Positions 8,843 through 16,479 of a DNA stretch of 64,000 bases are shown here, piece after piece. The notes under the pieces are model-generated. The model was not told where the DNA came from, ran no database searches, and saw nothing but the letters and a program-made list of their open reading frames with translations. A program made the translations under genes and the position numbers. The stretch covers positions 186,001 through 250,000 of the forward strand of contig NZ_RQHW01000042.1 of NCBI RefSeq assembly GCF_004770995.1, given 5' to 3'. This DNA is from Leptospira idonii (GTDB lineage: Bacteria; Spirochaetota; Leptospiria; Leptospirales; Leptospiraceae). Positions within the stretch are counted from its first letter, which is position 1. Every line of letters begins with the position of its first letter.

Positions 8843-8918
8843 CAAGAGATGAGCCTATTCCTCTTTTGGAAAGAGTCAAGTTCTAAATACGAGGCTTGTT
8901 CGATCTGCATTGGTCGTT

Positions 8919-9902
8919 TTATAATAAGGTCCATCGAACCAAAGAAACCAGAGGTTTGCTCCAGACAGGGATCGGTTTTTTGAAGAAAGGTCTTTTGGGA
9001 AATAGAATGAACAATTCCAAAGGATAAAGTTTATTTTCTTCTATTAATTTTTGTTTGTCGGTAAATGCGGATAGTTTGTCCGGATTTACCACAGTATACA
9101 TGGAAACTAATCCTGAATCTTTCCATTGAAAGGATCTAAATCCGATCGGTCTGCCGTTTTCATAAGCCAAGATGGATTCGGAGCCGTTCGCTTGCACCAT
9201 ATAGTATTCTAGTTTGCGTCCTTTTTGCAGCTCGTTCGTTCTGATTAAGTAAGCAGCCACTCTGAGTCTTCCGAAGAGAGGGATTCTTGCCGCATGCACT
9301 TTGCCTCCTCCGTCCGACCAAATAGCGATTTCTTCTTTTAAGTAAGGGATGAGTTTTTCAGGATTCCCTTCCGAGGAGGCGATGAGGAAGCGATGCATCA
9401 GGCTTCTTCTTTCTTCTTGGCCGGTTACGAATTTTTTCTGAGACGATTTTAACGTCTTTTTTGCTCTAGTCAATGTTTGGCGACAAGCGTCTTCCTTTTT
9501 GGAAACCGCTTTTGCGATGAGGGAATAATCCAATCCGAACGATTCTCTCAAAAGAAAAACAGCTCTTTCCACAGGATTTAACTTTTCCATCAAATGCAGA
9601 AAAGCCAGATCCAAACTTTCCGGATTCACTTCTTCCTGAGGATCGGGGATCGGTTCTGCAAGCCAAGGACCTATATAGGTTTCTTTTTTTCTTTTGGACT
9701 TGCGGATCGAATCTATGGAGAGTCTTGTTGCGATCGTACACAAAAACGCCTTAGGAGACTTGATTTTTCCCGTAAGGGATTTTTGCCACCTAAGGAACGT
9801 TTCTTGGACAATATCTTCCGAATCGCTGATGCTTCCCGTCATGCGGTAGGCGATTCCGAAGATAAGTCCTTTGTGTTCTAAAAATTCTTTTAGGCCTTCC
9901 AT
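8919..9902 (-). CDS. ECF41-group RNA polymerase sigma factor (SigJ type)
   Basis: A 327-residue ECF sigma factor. Region 2 (GIAYRMTGSISDSEDIVQETFLRW) and region 4 (AVFLLRESFGLDYSLIAKAVSKKEDACRQTLTRA) are followed by an added C-terminal SnoaL-like domain of about 130 residues. Three ECF41 hallmarks are visible: WLAEPIPDP in the linker (usually WLPEP), DGGGK in the extension, and NPDKL near the end. In ECF41 proteins the extension replaces the anti-sigma factor and tunes core binding (known for the group). The gene start overlaps the end of the oxidoreductase gene by 13 bases, so the two are co-expressed. The operon carries a matching ECF41 promoter, implying autoregulation. Confidence 0.92.
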   Translation of the reverse strand: MEGLKEFLEHKGLIFGIAYRMTGSISDSEDIVQETFLRWQKSLTGKIKSPKAFLCTIATRLSIDSIRKSKRKKETYIGPWLAEPIPDPQEEVNPESLDLAFLHLMEKLNPVERAVFLLRESFGLDYSLIAKAVSKKEDACRQTLTRAKKTLKSSQKKFVTGQEERRSLMHRFLIASSEGNPEKLIPYLKEEIAIWSDGGGKVHAARIPLFGRLRVAAYLIRTNELQKGRKLEYYMVQANGSESILAYENGRPIGFRSFQWKDSGLVSMYTVVNPDKLSAFTDKQKLIEENKLYPLELFILFPKRPFFKKPIPVWSKPLVSLVRWTLL

Positions 9903-11026
9903 AGATAGAAGTTAAAGTATTTTTCCATTTTCATAGAGAAGATGGTTAATTTGCAAATGGTTTCTTTGATTCTCGCAGCAGCTTTTGCTTTCCAAACGAT
10001 TCCAATGGGAGTGTCGTCCCGCAAAGAAGATTGTACGACTCCGTCTTTTCTTCCCAAACTTACGTTTCTTCCCAGGTATGCCAGTGAAAACGGTTTTTCA
10101 CCTAATTTTGATTTTGCGCCTAGAAGAAAACTGAGTCTTTCTGCCGCATAGATTCCCATCGGCATGGCGGAAGCACATGCCATTCTAAGATGGCTCCCGC
10201 TAGGAGAATCGACTTGAATTCCGTCTCCCGCCCCGATGATTTCAGGATGAGATTTACATCCCAGAAATTCGTTCACCAGAATTTGTCCTTTGGGATTGAC
10301 AGGGAGAGAAGATGCCGAACCCACAGGCGAGGCTTGCAATCCGTTCGAGAATATGCATATATCGTGTTTGAGTTGGAATCCTGCGCTTGTATGTATGCTT
10401 CCTTCGCTGAAACTTGTCACTTTGGTATCTTCCAAAATATTTACTTGATTCTTTGTTAGATGGTCGATCATCCAATTTCGTGCCGCATCCGAAAACCCGC
10501 TTCCTAGTTTTCCGTTCTCTATGATAGAGAGTTCCGAATGGGGAAATGTTTCCGCAAGTTCCGCCACCGTTTCGATTCCACTGAGTCCCGCACCTATAAT
10601 GGTGATCTTCGGTTTGGAAATTTGACGCAATACCTGGTTCATTTTTCTGCAATCTTCCACTTCCGCTATGGAAATATAATTAGGCAGATCGGGATTTGAC
10701 GGTAGTTTTTGAACACCTAACGCATAAATCAGATAGTCGTAGGAGAGGGTTTCTTTGTTCTCTAAAAGAATTTCTTTTTTATCTCCGTTGATTTTATCGA
10801 TTTTTCCCAATTTGAGGGTTATTTTTTTATGTAGCAAATCGGAGATAGGGTATTCTTTTTTTAGGTTACCAGCTAACAACTGATGGTTGCGAATTCTTTC
10901 CTGAAAATTAGGTTTGTCCGTAATGAGAATCAATTTGAGGGGCAACTTTTTTCTAGCGAGTCGGTTGGCTGCAAGAATTCCTGCGTAACCTCCTCCTGCA
11001 ATGATGATGGTTTTTTGGTTTTCCAT
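9890..11026 (-). CDS. FAD-dependent NAD(P)H oxidoreductase (NDH-2-like), ECF41 target
   Basis: A 378-residue pyridine-nucleotide-disulfide-fold flavoprotein without the redox disulfide. The FAD motif IIIAGGGYAGILAANRLARK opens the protein. The NAD(P) motif IGAGLSGIETVAELAE lies near 150, and GAGDGI, the second FAD contact, near 270. It resembles type II NADH dehydrogenase/AIF-like enzymes; the electron acceptor is unknown. ECF41 sigma genes are typically next to oxidoreductase, epimerase or carboxymuconolactone-decarboxylase genes, so this is the expected partner. Start ATG at 11026 has AGAGGAAA as ribosome binding site. It is first in the operon, with the ECF41 promoter 25-50 bases upstream. 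Confidence 0.85.
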   Translation of the reverse strand: MENQKTIIIAGGGYAGILAANRLARKKLPLKLILITDKPNFQERIRNHQLLAGNLKKEYPISDLLHKKITLKLGKIDKINGDKKEILLENKETLSYDYLIYALGVQKLPSNPDLPNYISIAEVEDCRKMNQVLRQISKPKITIIGAGLSGIETVAELAETFPHSELSIIENGKLGSGFSDAARNWMIDHLTKNQVNILEDTKVTSFSEGSIHTSAGFQLKHDICIFSNGLQASPVGSASSLPVNPKGQILVNEFLGCKSHPEIIGAGDGIQVDSPSGSHLRMACASAMPMGIYAAERLSFLLGAKSKLGEKPFSLAYLGRNVSLGRKDGVVQSSLRDDTPIGIVWKAKAAARIKETICKLTIFSMKMEKYFNFYLWKA

Positions 11027-11050
11027 GTGATTTCCTCTGTTTGCAGTAAA

Positions 11051-11076
11051 GACGTTTCTGTTTTCTTTTTGTGACA
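11051..11076 (-). promoter_or_regulatory. ECF41-type promoter of the oxidoreductase-sigma operon
   Basis: On the minus strand TGTCACA (11076-11070) is followed after 15 bases by CGTC (11054-11051). These are the -35 and -10 elements known for ECF41 sigma factors. The start codon is 25 bases past the -10 element, leaving a short leader with a good ribosome binding site. The operon therefore probably activates itself. Confidence 0.8.
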
Positions 11077-11114
11077 GAGGTTAGAAAAAAAATCTAAATT
11101 TTTTGCACAATCGT

Positions 11115-11143
11115 TTGACAAGTAAATTTATGTTTAGTATATT
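11115..11143 (+). promoter_or_regulatory. Sigma70 promoter of a candidate small RNA
   Basis: TTGACA (11115-11120), a 17-base spacer and TATATT (11138-11143): a near-consensus housekeeping promoter reading rightward. It is back to back with the ECF41 promoter. No plus-strand protein gene follows; a strong terminator does, about 90 bases on. Confidence 0.65.
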
Positions 11144-11149
11144 GGCTAT

Positions 11150-11236
11150 GGGCTTTCCAACCAACCATTTTGATCGGAGGGAGTGTCTTTTGGGTTCGCT
11201 TACTTTCTCAAAAGAGCTTCTCCCTCCTATTTTTTT
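11150..11236 (+). ncRNA. Candidate orphan small RNA, about 87 nt
   Basis: The interval between a near-perfect sigma70 promoter and a strong intrinsic terminator on the same strand, inside a gap between two minus-strand genes. The frame opened by its first ATG does not close before the terminator, so it is unlikely to encode a peptide. The 3' half is the long terminator hairpin; the 5' half (about 11150-11175) is unpaired and C/A-rich and could act as a seed. It ends 32 bases before the 3' end of the opposing lipoprotein gene. Start position is inferred from the -10 element, plus or minus a few bases. I do not recognise it as 6S, tmRNA or another known RNA. Confidence 0.5.
11176..11236 (+). 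terminator. Strong intrinsic terminator of the candidate small RNA
   Basis: Long hairpin: outer arms GGAGGGAG (11176-11183) and CTCCCTCC (11220-11227), inner arms TCTTTTG (11186-11192) and CAAAAGA (11209-11215), then TA and a run of seven T (11230-11236). The T run is on the plus-strand side only, so it terminates rightward transcription. Confidence 0.75.
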
Positions 11237-11267
11237 ACATTTCCCTGCCATCCAATTGAATCGATTT

Positions 11268-11729
11268 CTACCTTCTTCCTCCGTAGTAATAATTATTGTA
11301 GCGTGAGTGGGCCTGAGGGTATCCCCAGGCTCCTCCTCGACTTCCTTGCGAATAAAATCCTCTTCTGGAATATCTATGATTGTAGTAATCTGCCTGTTCT
11401 CCCATTCGAATTTCGTATTCGATTTTTCCCCTTTCCTGTGCATCCATACTGGCGACTGCATTTCTGAATGTTCTATCTCTCAAAATCGTACAGGGCTCCA
11501 TTCTGGGGAATGTGTAGTATCCATCCGGTGGAAGTAAACATTCCGTCGTATAATATATTCCCGAATTCTTCCTTGAGTTTTCGATGTATGTTTTGATTTG
11601 TTGATCCTGCCAATCGGCTTTTTTCATCCATCTATCATTGAATTGTATGGACATACATCCTGAAGAAAAGCCTTGAATCAAAATGCTTAGGAAAATAAAA
11701 TATTTCCTCGTTGGCAATGAAAAGCACAT
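11268..11729 (-). CDS. Small putative lipoprotein with a Gly/Tyr/Arg-rich tail
   Basis: A 153-residue exported protein of no recognised family. A hydrophobic leader (YFIFLSILIQGF) ends in FSSGC, an acceptable spirochaetal lipobox, so the mature protein would begin at that Cys and be lipid-anchored. The body holds two further cysteines (TTECLLPPDG, EPCTILRD). The C-terminal 40 residues are rich in Tyr, Arg and Gly (YYNHRYSRRGFYS, NNYYYGGRR). The HEAT-like gene starts on the other strand 91 bases away. Function unknown. Confidence 0.6.
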   Translation of the reverse strand: MCFSLPTRKYFIFLSILIQGFSSGCMSIQFNDRWMKKADWQDQQIKTYIENSRKNSGIYYTTECLLPPDGYYTFPRMEPCTILRDRTFRNAVASMDAQERGKIEYEIRMGEQADYYNHRYSRRGFYSQGSRGGAWGYPQAHSRYNNYYYGGRR

Positions 11730-11820
11730 GGATTGAATTTAACAGTTTGTTCGGAAATTTCCATAGGGGATTGCCGAAATTGCGGATTACCACTATAAGA
11801 GGGTTTAGGTTGATTTCAAA

Positions 11821-12954
11821 ATGAATAGAAACGTGTTTTTATATATTCTGATCTTCTTTTCTTTCTCGCTTTCCGCACAAAATGCAAATAAGGAAAAGGC
11901 GAAACAAATTTATGATAAGATTCCTCCTAATGTTTGGTTGGAGGAAAAAAAGAATTTAGGAGTAAGTCTGGGTAGGATAGGAAAGGATGCGGAAGCTTAC
12001 ATTCATTTACTATTTAAAGCGGATAGTTATTGGGATCGTTTGGCGGGAGTTTCCGCAGCTTCTGTTTATTCTTCCGACTCAATAGACTCGGCATTGGTTC
12101 AATTGCATTTAACGGATCATATGGTGGAAAGAGAAACGAAAGATTTGATCGCTTCTCAGCCGAAGCGTTTTTCGAAATTTCTTTATTCTATTTGGAATGG
12201 GAAAGGAAAAAAGGAAGATCGATCGAAAGTTCTTTATCTGCTTGCCGAGTCAGATGCTTCGGATGTGATCTCTCTTTTGAAAAAGGAATCTTCGGATTTG
12301 AATTCCGAATTTAGAGAAACTGCATTTTCTCTTTTGACCGATAAAAAGAATTTTAAGGATGAGGGATTCATTCGCTCTTTTTTAGAAGATAAAAAGCTGC
12401 GTTTGCTCGTATTGCAGCATATTTACGAAACGGGTTCTCCTTCCGACAAAACCTTGATGTATGAGATTCTCAGAAAGAAAAAATCGGAATGGGGAGAGTT
12501 CACCATAGCTATCAGCGCTATCAAAAAATGGGGAAAGTATTCGGAACAAGAATCTGAATATTATAAAACTCTGACGGAAGAAAAAGACGAATCTAAAAAA
12601 CAATATGCGATCCATTTGCTCGGAGAGATCAGATCCGAAGCGATTAGAAAAGAATTATGCGAACTGGCGGGATTCGGAGCCGAGCAAGAGTTAAGATTGG
12701 TCGCTGCAGAAACTTTAGTTCCTTACCAGGACATTGGCAATCGTCCCTGCTTGAAAAGAATTATCAAAGAAAAATACGAATCCAGAAGAAGATCTCCCGA
12801 TGTAATCGATGTATTTGCTACGATCATTACCGCAGGTTTTTCCAATATCATTCAAGGAATGAGGGAAAACAAATCCCAATCCGATTTTTTAGGGAGACAA
12901 AATGAGATCAAAAAACATCTTCAATTCTTAGAGTTAAAGGCGGAAGGGAAGTAA
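11821..12954 (+). CDS. Secreted HEAT-like repeat protein
   Basis: A 377-residue protein with a signal peptide (VFLYILIFFSFSLSA, cleavage before QNAN). The rest is a helical solenoid: repeated two-helix units of 30-40 residues such as DRLAGVSAASVYSS, FRETAFSLLTDKKN, KKQYAIHLLGEIRSEAIRKEL and LRLVAAETLVPYQD resemble HEAT or PBS-lyase repeats. Such proteins are scaffolds; no enzyme motif is visible. It would act in the periplasm. The DUF2237 gene follows seven bases after the stop and is likely in the same transcript. Confidence 0.65.
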   Translation: MNRNVFLYILIFFSFSLSAQNANKEKAKQIYDKIPPNVWLEEKKNLGVSLGRIGKDAEAYIHLLFKADSYWDRLAGVSAASVYSSDSIDSALVQLHLTDHMVERETKDLIASQPKRFSKFLYSIWNGKGKKEDRSKVLYLLAESDASDVISLLKKESSDLNSEFRETAFSLLTDKKNFKDEGFIRSFLEDKKLRLLVLQHIYETGSPSDKTLMYEILRKKKSEWGEFTIAISAIKKWGKYSEQESEYYKTLTEEKDESKKQYAIHLLGEIRSEAIRKELCELAGFGAEQELRLVAAETLVPYQDIGNRPCLKRIIKEKYESRRRSPDVIDVFATIITAGFSNIIQGMRENKSQSDFLGRQNEIKKHLQFLELKAEGK

Positions 12955-12961
12955 TTAATTT

Positions 12962-13339
12962 ATGGATAAATCAATCAACGTTTTAGGCGGCCCTTTGCAG
13001 CCTTGTTCCCACGAACCTATGACAGGTTTCTTTCGTGACGGATGCTGCAATACTTCGGATGAAGATTTGGGTTCTCATACGGTTTGCATCCAAGCGACGG
13101 AAGAGTTTCTGGTCTCTCAAAAAACTTCTGGCAATGATTTGATGACTCCTAGGCCGGAGTATTCTTTTCCCGGAGTCCGACCTGGTGAAAAATGGTGTCT
13201 CTGTGCCAGCAGATGGTTGGAAGCGTATCGAAACGGAGTTGCTCCTTTGGTATTTCTGGAATCCACCCATAAACGGGCGTTAGAGATTATACCATTGGAG
13301 CTTTTGGAAAGATTCGCTGCTGAGACGGAATCTTACTGA
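12962..13339 (+). CDS. DUF2237 family protein
   Basis: A 125-residue cytoplasmic protein of the DUF2237 family, near the usual length. Conserved segments are NVLGGPLQPCSHEPMTGFFRDGCC at the N-terminus, HTVCIQATEEFLVSQ, NDLMTPRPEYSFPGVRPGEKWCLCASRW in the middle and a C-terminal HKRALEIIPLELLERFA. Several conserved cysteines (PC, GCC, WCLC) suggest metal or redox chemistry, but the function is not established. It is seven bases after the HEAT-like gene and converges with the phospholipase-like gene, overlapping it by seven bases. Confidence 0.85.
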   Translation: MDKSINVLGGPLQPCSHEPMTGFFRDGCCNTSDEDLGSHTVCIQATEEFLVSQKTSGNDLMTPRPEYSFPGVRPGEKWCLCASRWLEAYRNGVAPLVFLESTHKRALEIIPLELLERFAAETESY

Positions 13340-14604
13340 GTTTTAATAAAATTTTTCGCATACATCCTTGTTATATAGGATGTATTGCTGAGGAGTCTCG
13401 CCAATATCCCGTGAATAGGATGTTCTACCGGGTATATCTCCCGATACTTTTGGATTTCCAAGTTTTCTATTTCCTTGTCAGCCTCTTCCGCCGCTAAATA
13501 TGCTTCTTTAGTGATTACATTTCGTACGTAATCGAAATCCTTCCATTCGTCCAGACTTCTGGATGGTGCGGTTGTTAGTGCAACAGATACCGGATGGCTG
13601 TTTTGTTTTTTGCCTATGATTTCTTTGATTAAGTAGTATTGGTATTCTTCGATCAAAGTGTGTCTTTCCGTTATGTATTCGATCATGTTTACTTTCGCAG
13701 AATCGAATCCGATCATCGATAAAAATTGAACCCCTACTTGTTTTCCGAATCCTACTCTGGGCAATACGGAGGAATGGTATGGCTGTGTGAGGTCTTGGAG
13801 ATAATGGAGAGCCCATCCTGCAAAACGATGTCCCCAGTAAGGATGGCCCGTCTGAAATGCATATTGTGAAAGTTTGGTGAACTGATGGATTCTATATTCG
13901 GGATATGTTCTTTTTAGGAAACCCGCCAATGCGAATATCATTTTCGATTCATGAAAGAATCCCATGTGAAACGGTGCCTGAGAAGAATATTCTATTTTAG
14001 GATTTCCAAACGGTTGTTCGCCGAACCCGTACACTTGGCCGAACTCTGACTCATTGTCCTTGAATAGATATAGATCTAAATCGTAATCGGGTTCGTCTAC
14101 TGCAGTGACAAGAATGTCCAGAGGGGAAACGGATTCCCCTTCCCTGAGCGGTAGAAATGCTTCATAAACTAATTTCCCTTTGTCATTCAGTGTAGTTATA
14201 TTAGGAAGTTCTTTAGATGGTTTGGAAACGGGAGACTTCTCGACGGACTGTATGTACAAACTCGCTTTGTGCTGGGGGTTCACCCGAAGAGCGGTGAAAA
14301 ATAGAAAAGGAAGATTTTCTTTTTTAGTTCCTGTTGGAGGTGTGAATTTTAATTTCGGATCCGGCTTGGGGCAGTGGGGAAGTCTTTCCGCAGCCCATTC
14401 GTCCGATTCATCCAATATCGCTTGAATTCCTTTACTTTCCTTACTTAAAAAAGAAGCCAGACTTTCCGCTTTTACTTTAGACGGAGGTGAAGTTTTCCAG
14501 TGATCCTTTAGGATAATGTGAGTGAGACCTGCATGATTGCTCCAAGCAAACATTGGTAAGGTGAATGTCAGCAGAAACGCAGCGATGGTTATATTTTTTT
14601 TCAT
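13333..14604 (-). CDS. Secreted zinc-dependent phospholipase C / S1-P1 nuclease-like enzyme
   Basis: A 423-residue exported protein. The ATG at 14604 follows a clear GAGGAG ribosome binding site and opens a signal peptide (ITIAAFLLTFTLPMFA). Cleavage there leaves Trp as residue 1 (WSNHAGLTH), and in this superfamily the N-terminal Trp amine is a zinc ligand. Other ligand-like motifs are HPYWGHRFAGWALHYLQDLTQPYHSS (H-x3-D-x4-P-x-H pattern) and ITERHTLIEEYQYY. The sequence predicts a trinuclear-zinc hydrolase of phospholipids or nucleic acids in the periplasm or outside. It directly follows the SH3 gene (five bases), so both are probably co-exported. Confidence 0.6.
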   Translation of the reverse strand: MKKNITIAAFLLTFTLPMFAWSNHAGLTHIILKDHWKTSPPSKVKAESLASFLSKESKGIQAILDESDEWAAERLPHCPKPDPKLKFTPPTGTKKENLPFLFFTALRVNPQHKASLYIQSVEKSPVSKPSKELPNITTLNDKGKLVYEAFLPLREGESVSPLDILVTAVDEPDYDLDLYLFKDNESEFGQVYGFGEQPFGNPKIEYSSQAPFHMGFFHESKMIFALAGFLKRTYPEYRIHQFTKLSQYAFQTGHPYWGHRFAGWALHYLQDLTQPYHSSVLPRVGFGKQVGVQFLSMIGFDSAKVNMIEYITERHTLIEEYQYYLIKEIIGKKQNSHPVSVALTTAPSRSLDEWKDFDYVRNVITKEAYLAAEEADKEIENLEIQKYREIYPVEHPIHGILARLLSNTSYITRMYAKNFIKTQ

Positions 14605-14609
14605 TGAGT

Positions 14610-15458
14610 TTAATCTCCTCGTTTTTCTTGAAACGTTCTTCCGTTCCAAATATGATGCCTTTCATAATATTCGGTGGCGGATTCGTCTTCTATATCATAA
14701 TTTCTTGATACTTCCAGTATGGTGTTCGGATGACCTTTATAGGTTTTTCTTTTGATTTTTGAATCTGCAGGTAATGTTTGATTGGGAAATACGAGCCAGG
14801 ATTCAGCACAAGCAGGCGGATCGCAAGAACCGGCTAACCAAGAAAAATGGCCCGATAGTTTTCCTTCCTGGTCGATGCTGATGATGGTTTCATTTGTATA
14901 ACCGTATTCTATTTCAGAAAAAACGAAATGTTTTAATCCGAACAATGTGCCCGGATTCGGTTTGAATGCGACGGACTCATAGGAAACGACTCCCCATGCT
15001 TCATTGCCTACCGGGCCAGGTGCCAGTTTGAGCTCGGAAATTACTTTCCTATCTTTGACGGACTTAAGTTCTATCCCTTCTCTGATGGGGCCTAGATTTC
15101 TTGCCAGGATCGTATGTTTGCCTACTGTGAATTGATAGTCGGCAAGTAAGGAGCCCCATACGTATCCTTCTTCTTTGTCTGTTTTTATTTTATACCAGTA
15201 TTCTTTGATTTTATCTTGGGTAAGAAGGGATTTTGTTTTTTGCAGCACTTTGACTTTGTCGCCTGGCTGTAACTTTTTGATGACTTTTGATTTTAGATCC
15301 GTTTTTTCTCTTATATTTACATTTTCACCAAACACGAAATAATCGGTGTTCTCTTTTTTTTCCGGAAGGATGTTGTCCCAGTGTCCTTCCGCAAAAATGG
15401 GTGTGAGAGAATGAAGTGAAATAAATACGCAAACTAGAACGAAACGAAAGGAAGACAT
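14610..15458 (-). CDS. Secreted bacterial SH3-domain protein
   Basis: A 282-residue exported protein: signal peptide to about residue 23 (LVCVFISLHSLTPIFA), then an SH3-type beta barrel at about 45-105. The opening strand NVNIREKTDLKSKVIKKLQPGDKVKVL and the closing YWYKIKTDKEEGYVWGSLLA are typical of SH3_3/YgiM domains. The C-terminal 170 residues form an unrecognised beta-rich domain with a Cys pair (GSCDPPACAESW). SH3 domains of this kind bind peptidoglycan or act as targeting modules. It is first of a two-gene operon with the phospholipase-like gene. Confidence 0.7.
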   Translation of the reverse strand: MSSFRFVLVCVFISLHSLTPIFAEGHWDNILPEKKENTDYFVFGENVNIREKTDLKSKVIKKLQPGDKVKVLQKTKSLLTQDKIKEYWYKIKTDKEEGYVWGSLLADYQFTVGKHTILARNLGPIREGIELKSVKDRKVISELKLAPGPVGNEAWGVVSYESVAFKPNPGTLFGLKHFVFSEIEYGYTNETIISIDQEGKLSGHFSWLAGSCDPPACAESWLVFPNQTLPADSKIKRKTYKGHPNTILEVSRNYDIEDESATEYYERHHIWNGRTFQEKRGD

Positions 15459-15553
15459 AGCACTAAAAAAGATGATTTTCCTATGTTTCGTCGACTTCTT
15501 TTCCCTGACGAAGGTTTTTTTTCGTCTTCTCTCATCCGAAAATAATAATATGG

Positions 15554-15585
15554 ATACCTAGATCGAGTGATCTTCGTCCAGGTAT
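15554..15585 (+). promoter_or_regulatory. Nested hairpin in the leader of the next gene
   Basis: Outer arms ATACCT and AGGTAT enclose inner arms AGATC and GATCT with a GAGT loop. It lies 27 bases upstream of the start codon at 15613 and has no T tail, so it is more likely a leader structure or protein-binding palindrome than a terminator. Confidence 0.35.
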
Positions 15586-15612
15586 GGATCTCTCTGATGG
15601 AATGGTTTTAAT

Positions 15613-16476
15613 ATGATTTTAGCGCAACTTGCGAATCCTTATTCAATCGAGCAGATCAAGGTTTTGGAAGATAGGGTTAGTTCCTACGAGACCTGGGTAT
15701 TTGTCCTAGTATTTTTTTCCGCCGTTCTTGCTCTTATTTCCATCATGCAGCGATTAACAATTGCTAAGTTAAAAAGAACTCATTCTTCACCCGAGAATAC
15801 CGATTCTAAAACGAACAGTTTACCTGAAATTACTTCTCTTCCTGACGTTCATACGATCACTCAAACGGTTCCTTTGGGCACTGATTTTCCTAAAATCCAA
15901 GATTTATTGGAGCCTGGACTCGTTTATAAATTCGTTCTGCCCGGTAAATCCTTCGAAAAGATCATCACCATCGGTAAAAACGAAGGTACAATTCGTACTT
16001 TTTCTTCCGATCTTGTAGACTACCACTTAACCATTGTCATTAGAAAGACGGGTGAATTCGAGGCCGATTCCGAAGAAATCGCTGAATCGTATCATATAGA
16101 GCTACGCAGAGAGGGAAAGGTTTTGATTTCTTTGCCAGGTGAGTCCGGGTTGAGAGAGATGAATGCGAAAGAAAAGATATATGTCCAGAATTTTCCTGCG
16201 GAGGACGAGATTGTTTCTTATTCCGGAATTGAGAGCAAAGATCCGATTCGATTTCGTTTAGGGGAAAGATGGAATTCCGAAAATCGATTCATAAAAGGCT
16301 ATTTTGAATTTCATTTTTTCAGTAAGGATGTGAATGGAGTGTCTCCATCCGGCAGTCATTCTCTTGAAAAACAATTTTTCCTCAGAGTTTATAAGGTTTA
16401 TCCCGGTTATGATACCGCCAAACAACAACAAGATGGGTCCTTCCCTATGAAGGACTCTTTCGTAAAATCGGTTTAG
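15613..16476 (+). CDS. Membrane-anchored protein of unknown function
   Basis: A 287-residue protein with one N-terminal membrane segment (about 28-46, WVFVLVFFSAVLALISI) and a basic stop-transfer sequence. A Ser/Thr/Pro linker follows, then a soluble domain of about 190 residues. The domain has regular beta-type segments (YKFVLPGKSFEKIITIGKN, YHLTIVIRKTGEFEAD, RLGERWNSENRFIKGYFEFHFF). No family was recognised and there is no enzyme motif. It converges with the SthA-like gene, three bases away. Confidence 0.55.
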   Translation: MILAQLANPYSIEQIKVLEDRVSSYETWVFVLVFFSAVLALISIMQRLTIAKLKRTHSSPENTDSKTNSLPEITSLPDVHTITQTVPLGTDFPKIQDLLEPGLVYKFVLPGKSFEKIITIGKNEGTIRTFSSDLVDYHLTIVIRKTGEFEADSEEIAESYHIELRREGKVLISLPGESGLREMNAKEKIYVQNFPAEDEIVSYSGIESKDPIRFRLGERWNSENRFIKGYFEFHFFSKDVNGVSPSGSHSLEKQFFLRVYKVYPGYDTAKQQQDGSFPMKDSFVKSV

Positions 16477-16479
16477 TTT

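Noticed and set aside
11081..11461. 126-residue minus-strand ORF overlapping the lipoprotein gene end
   Set aside because: It is out of frame with the lipoprotein gene, whose signal peptide and lipobox are coherent, and it runs through the small-RNA terminator.
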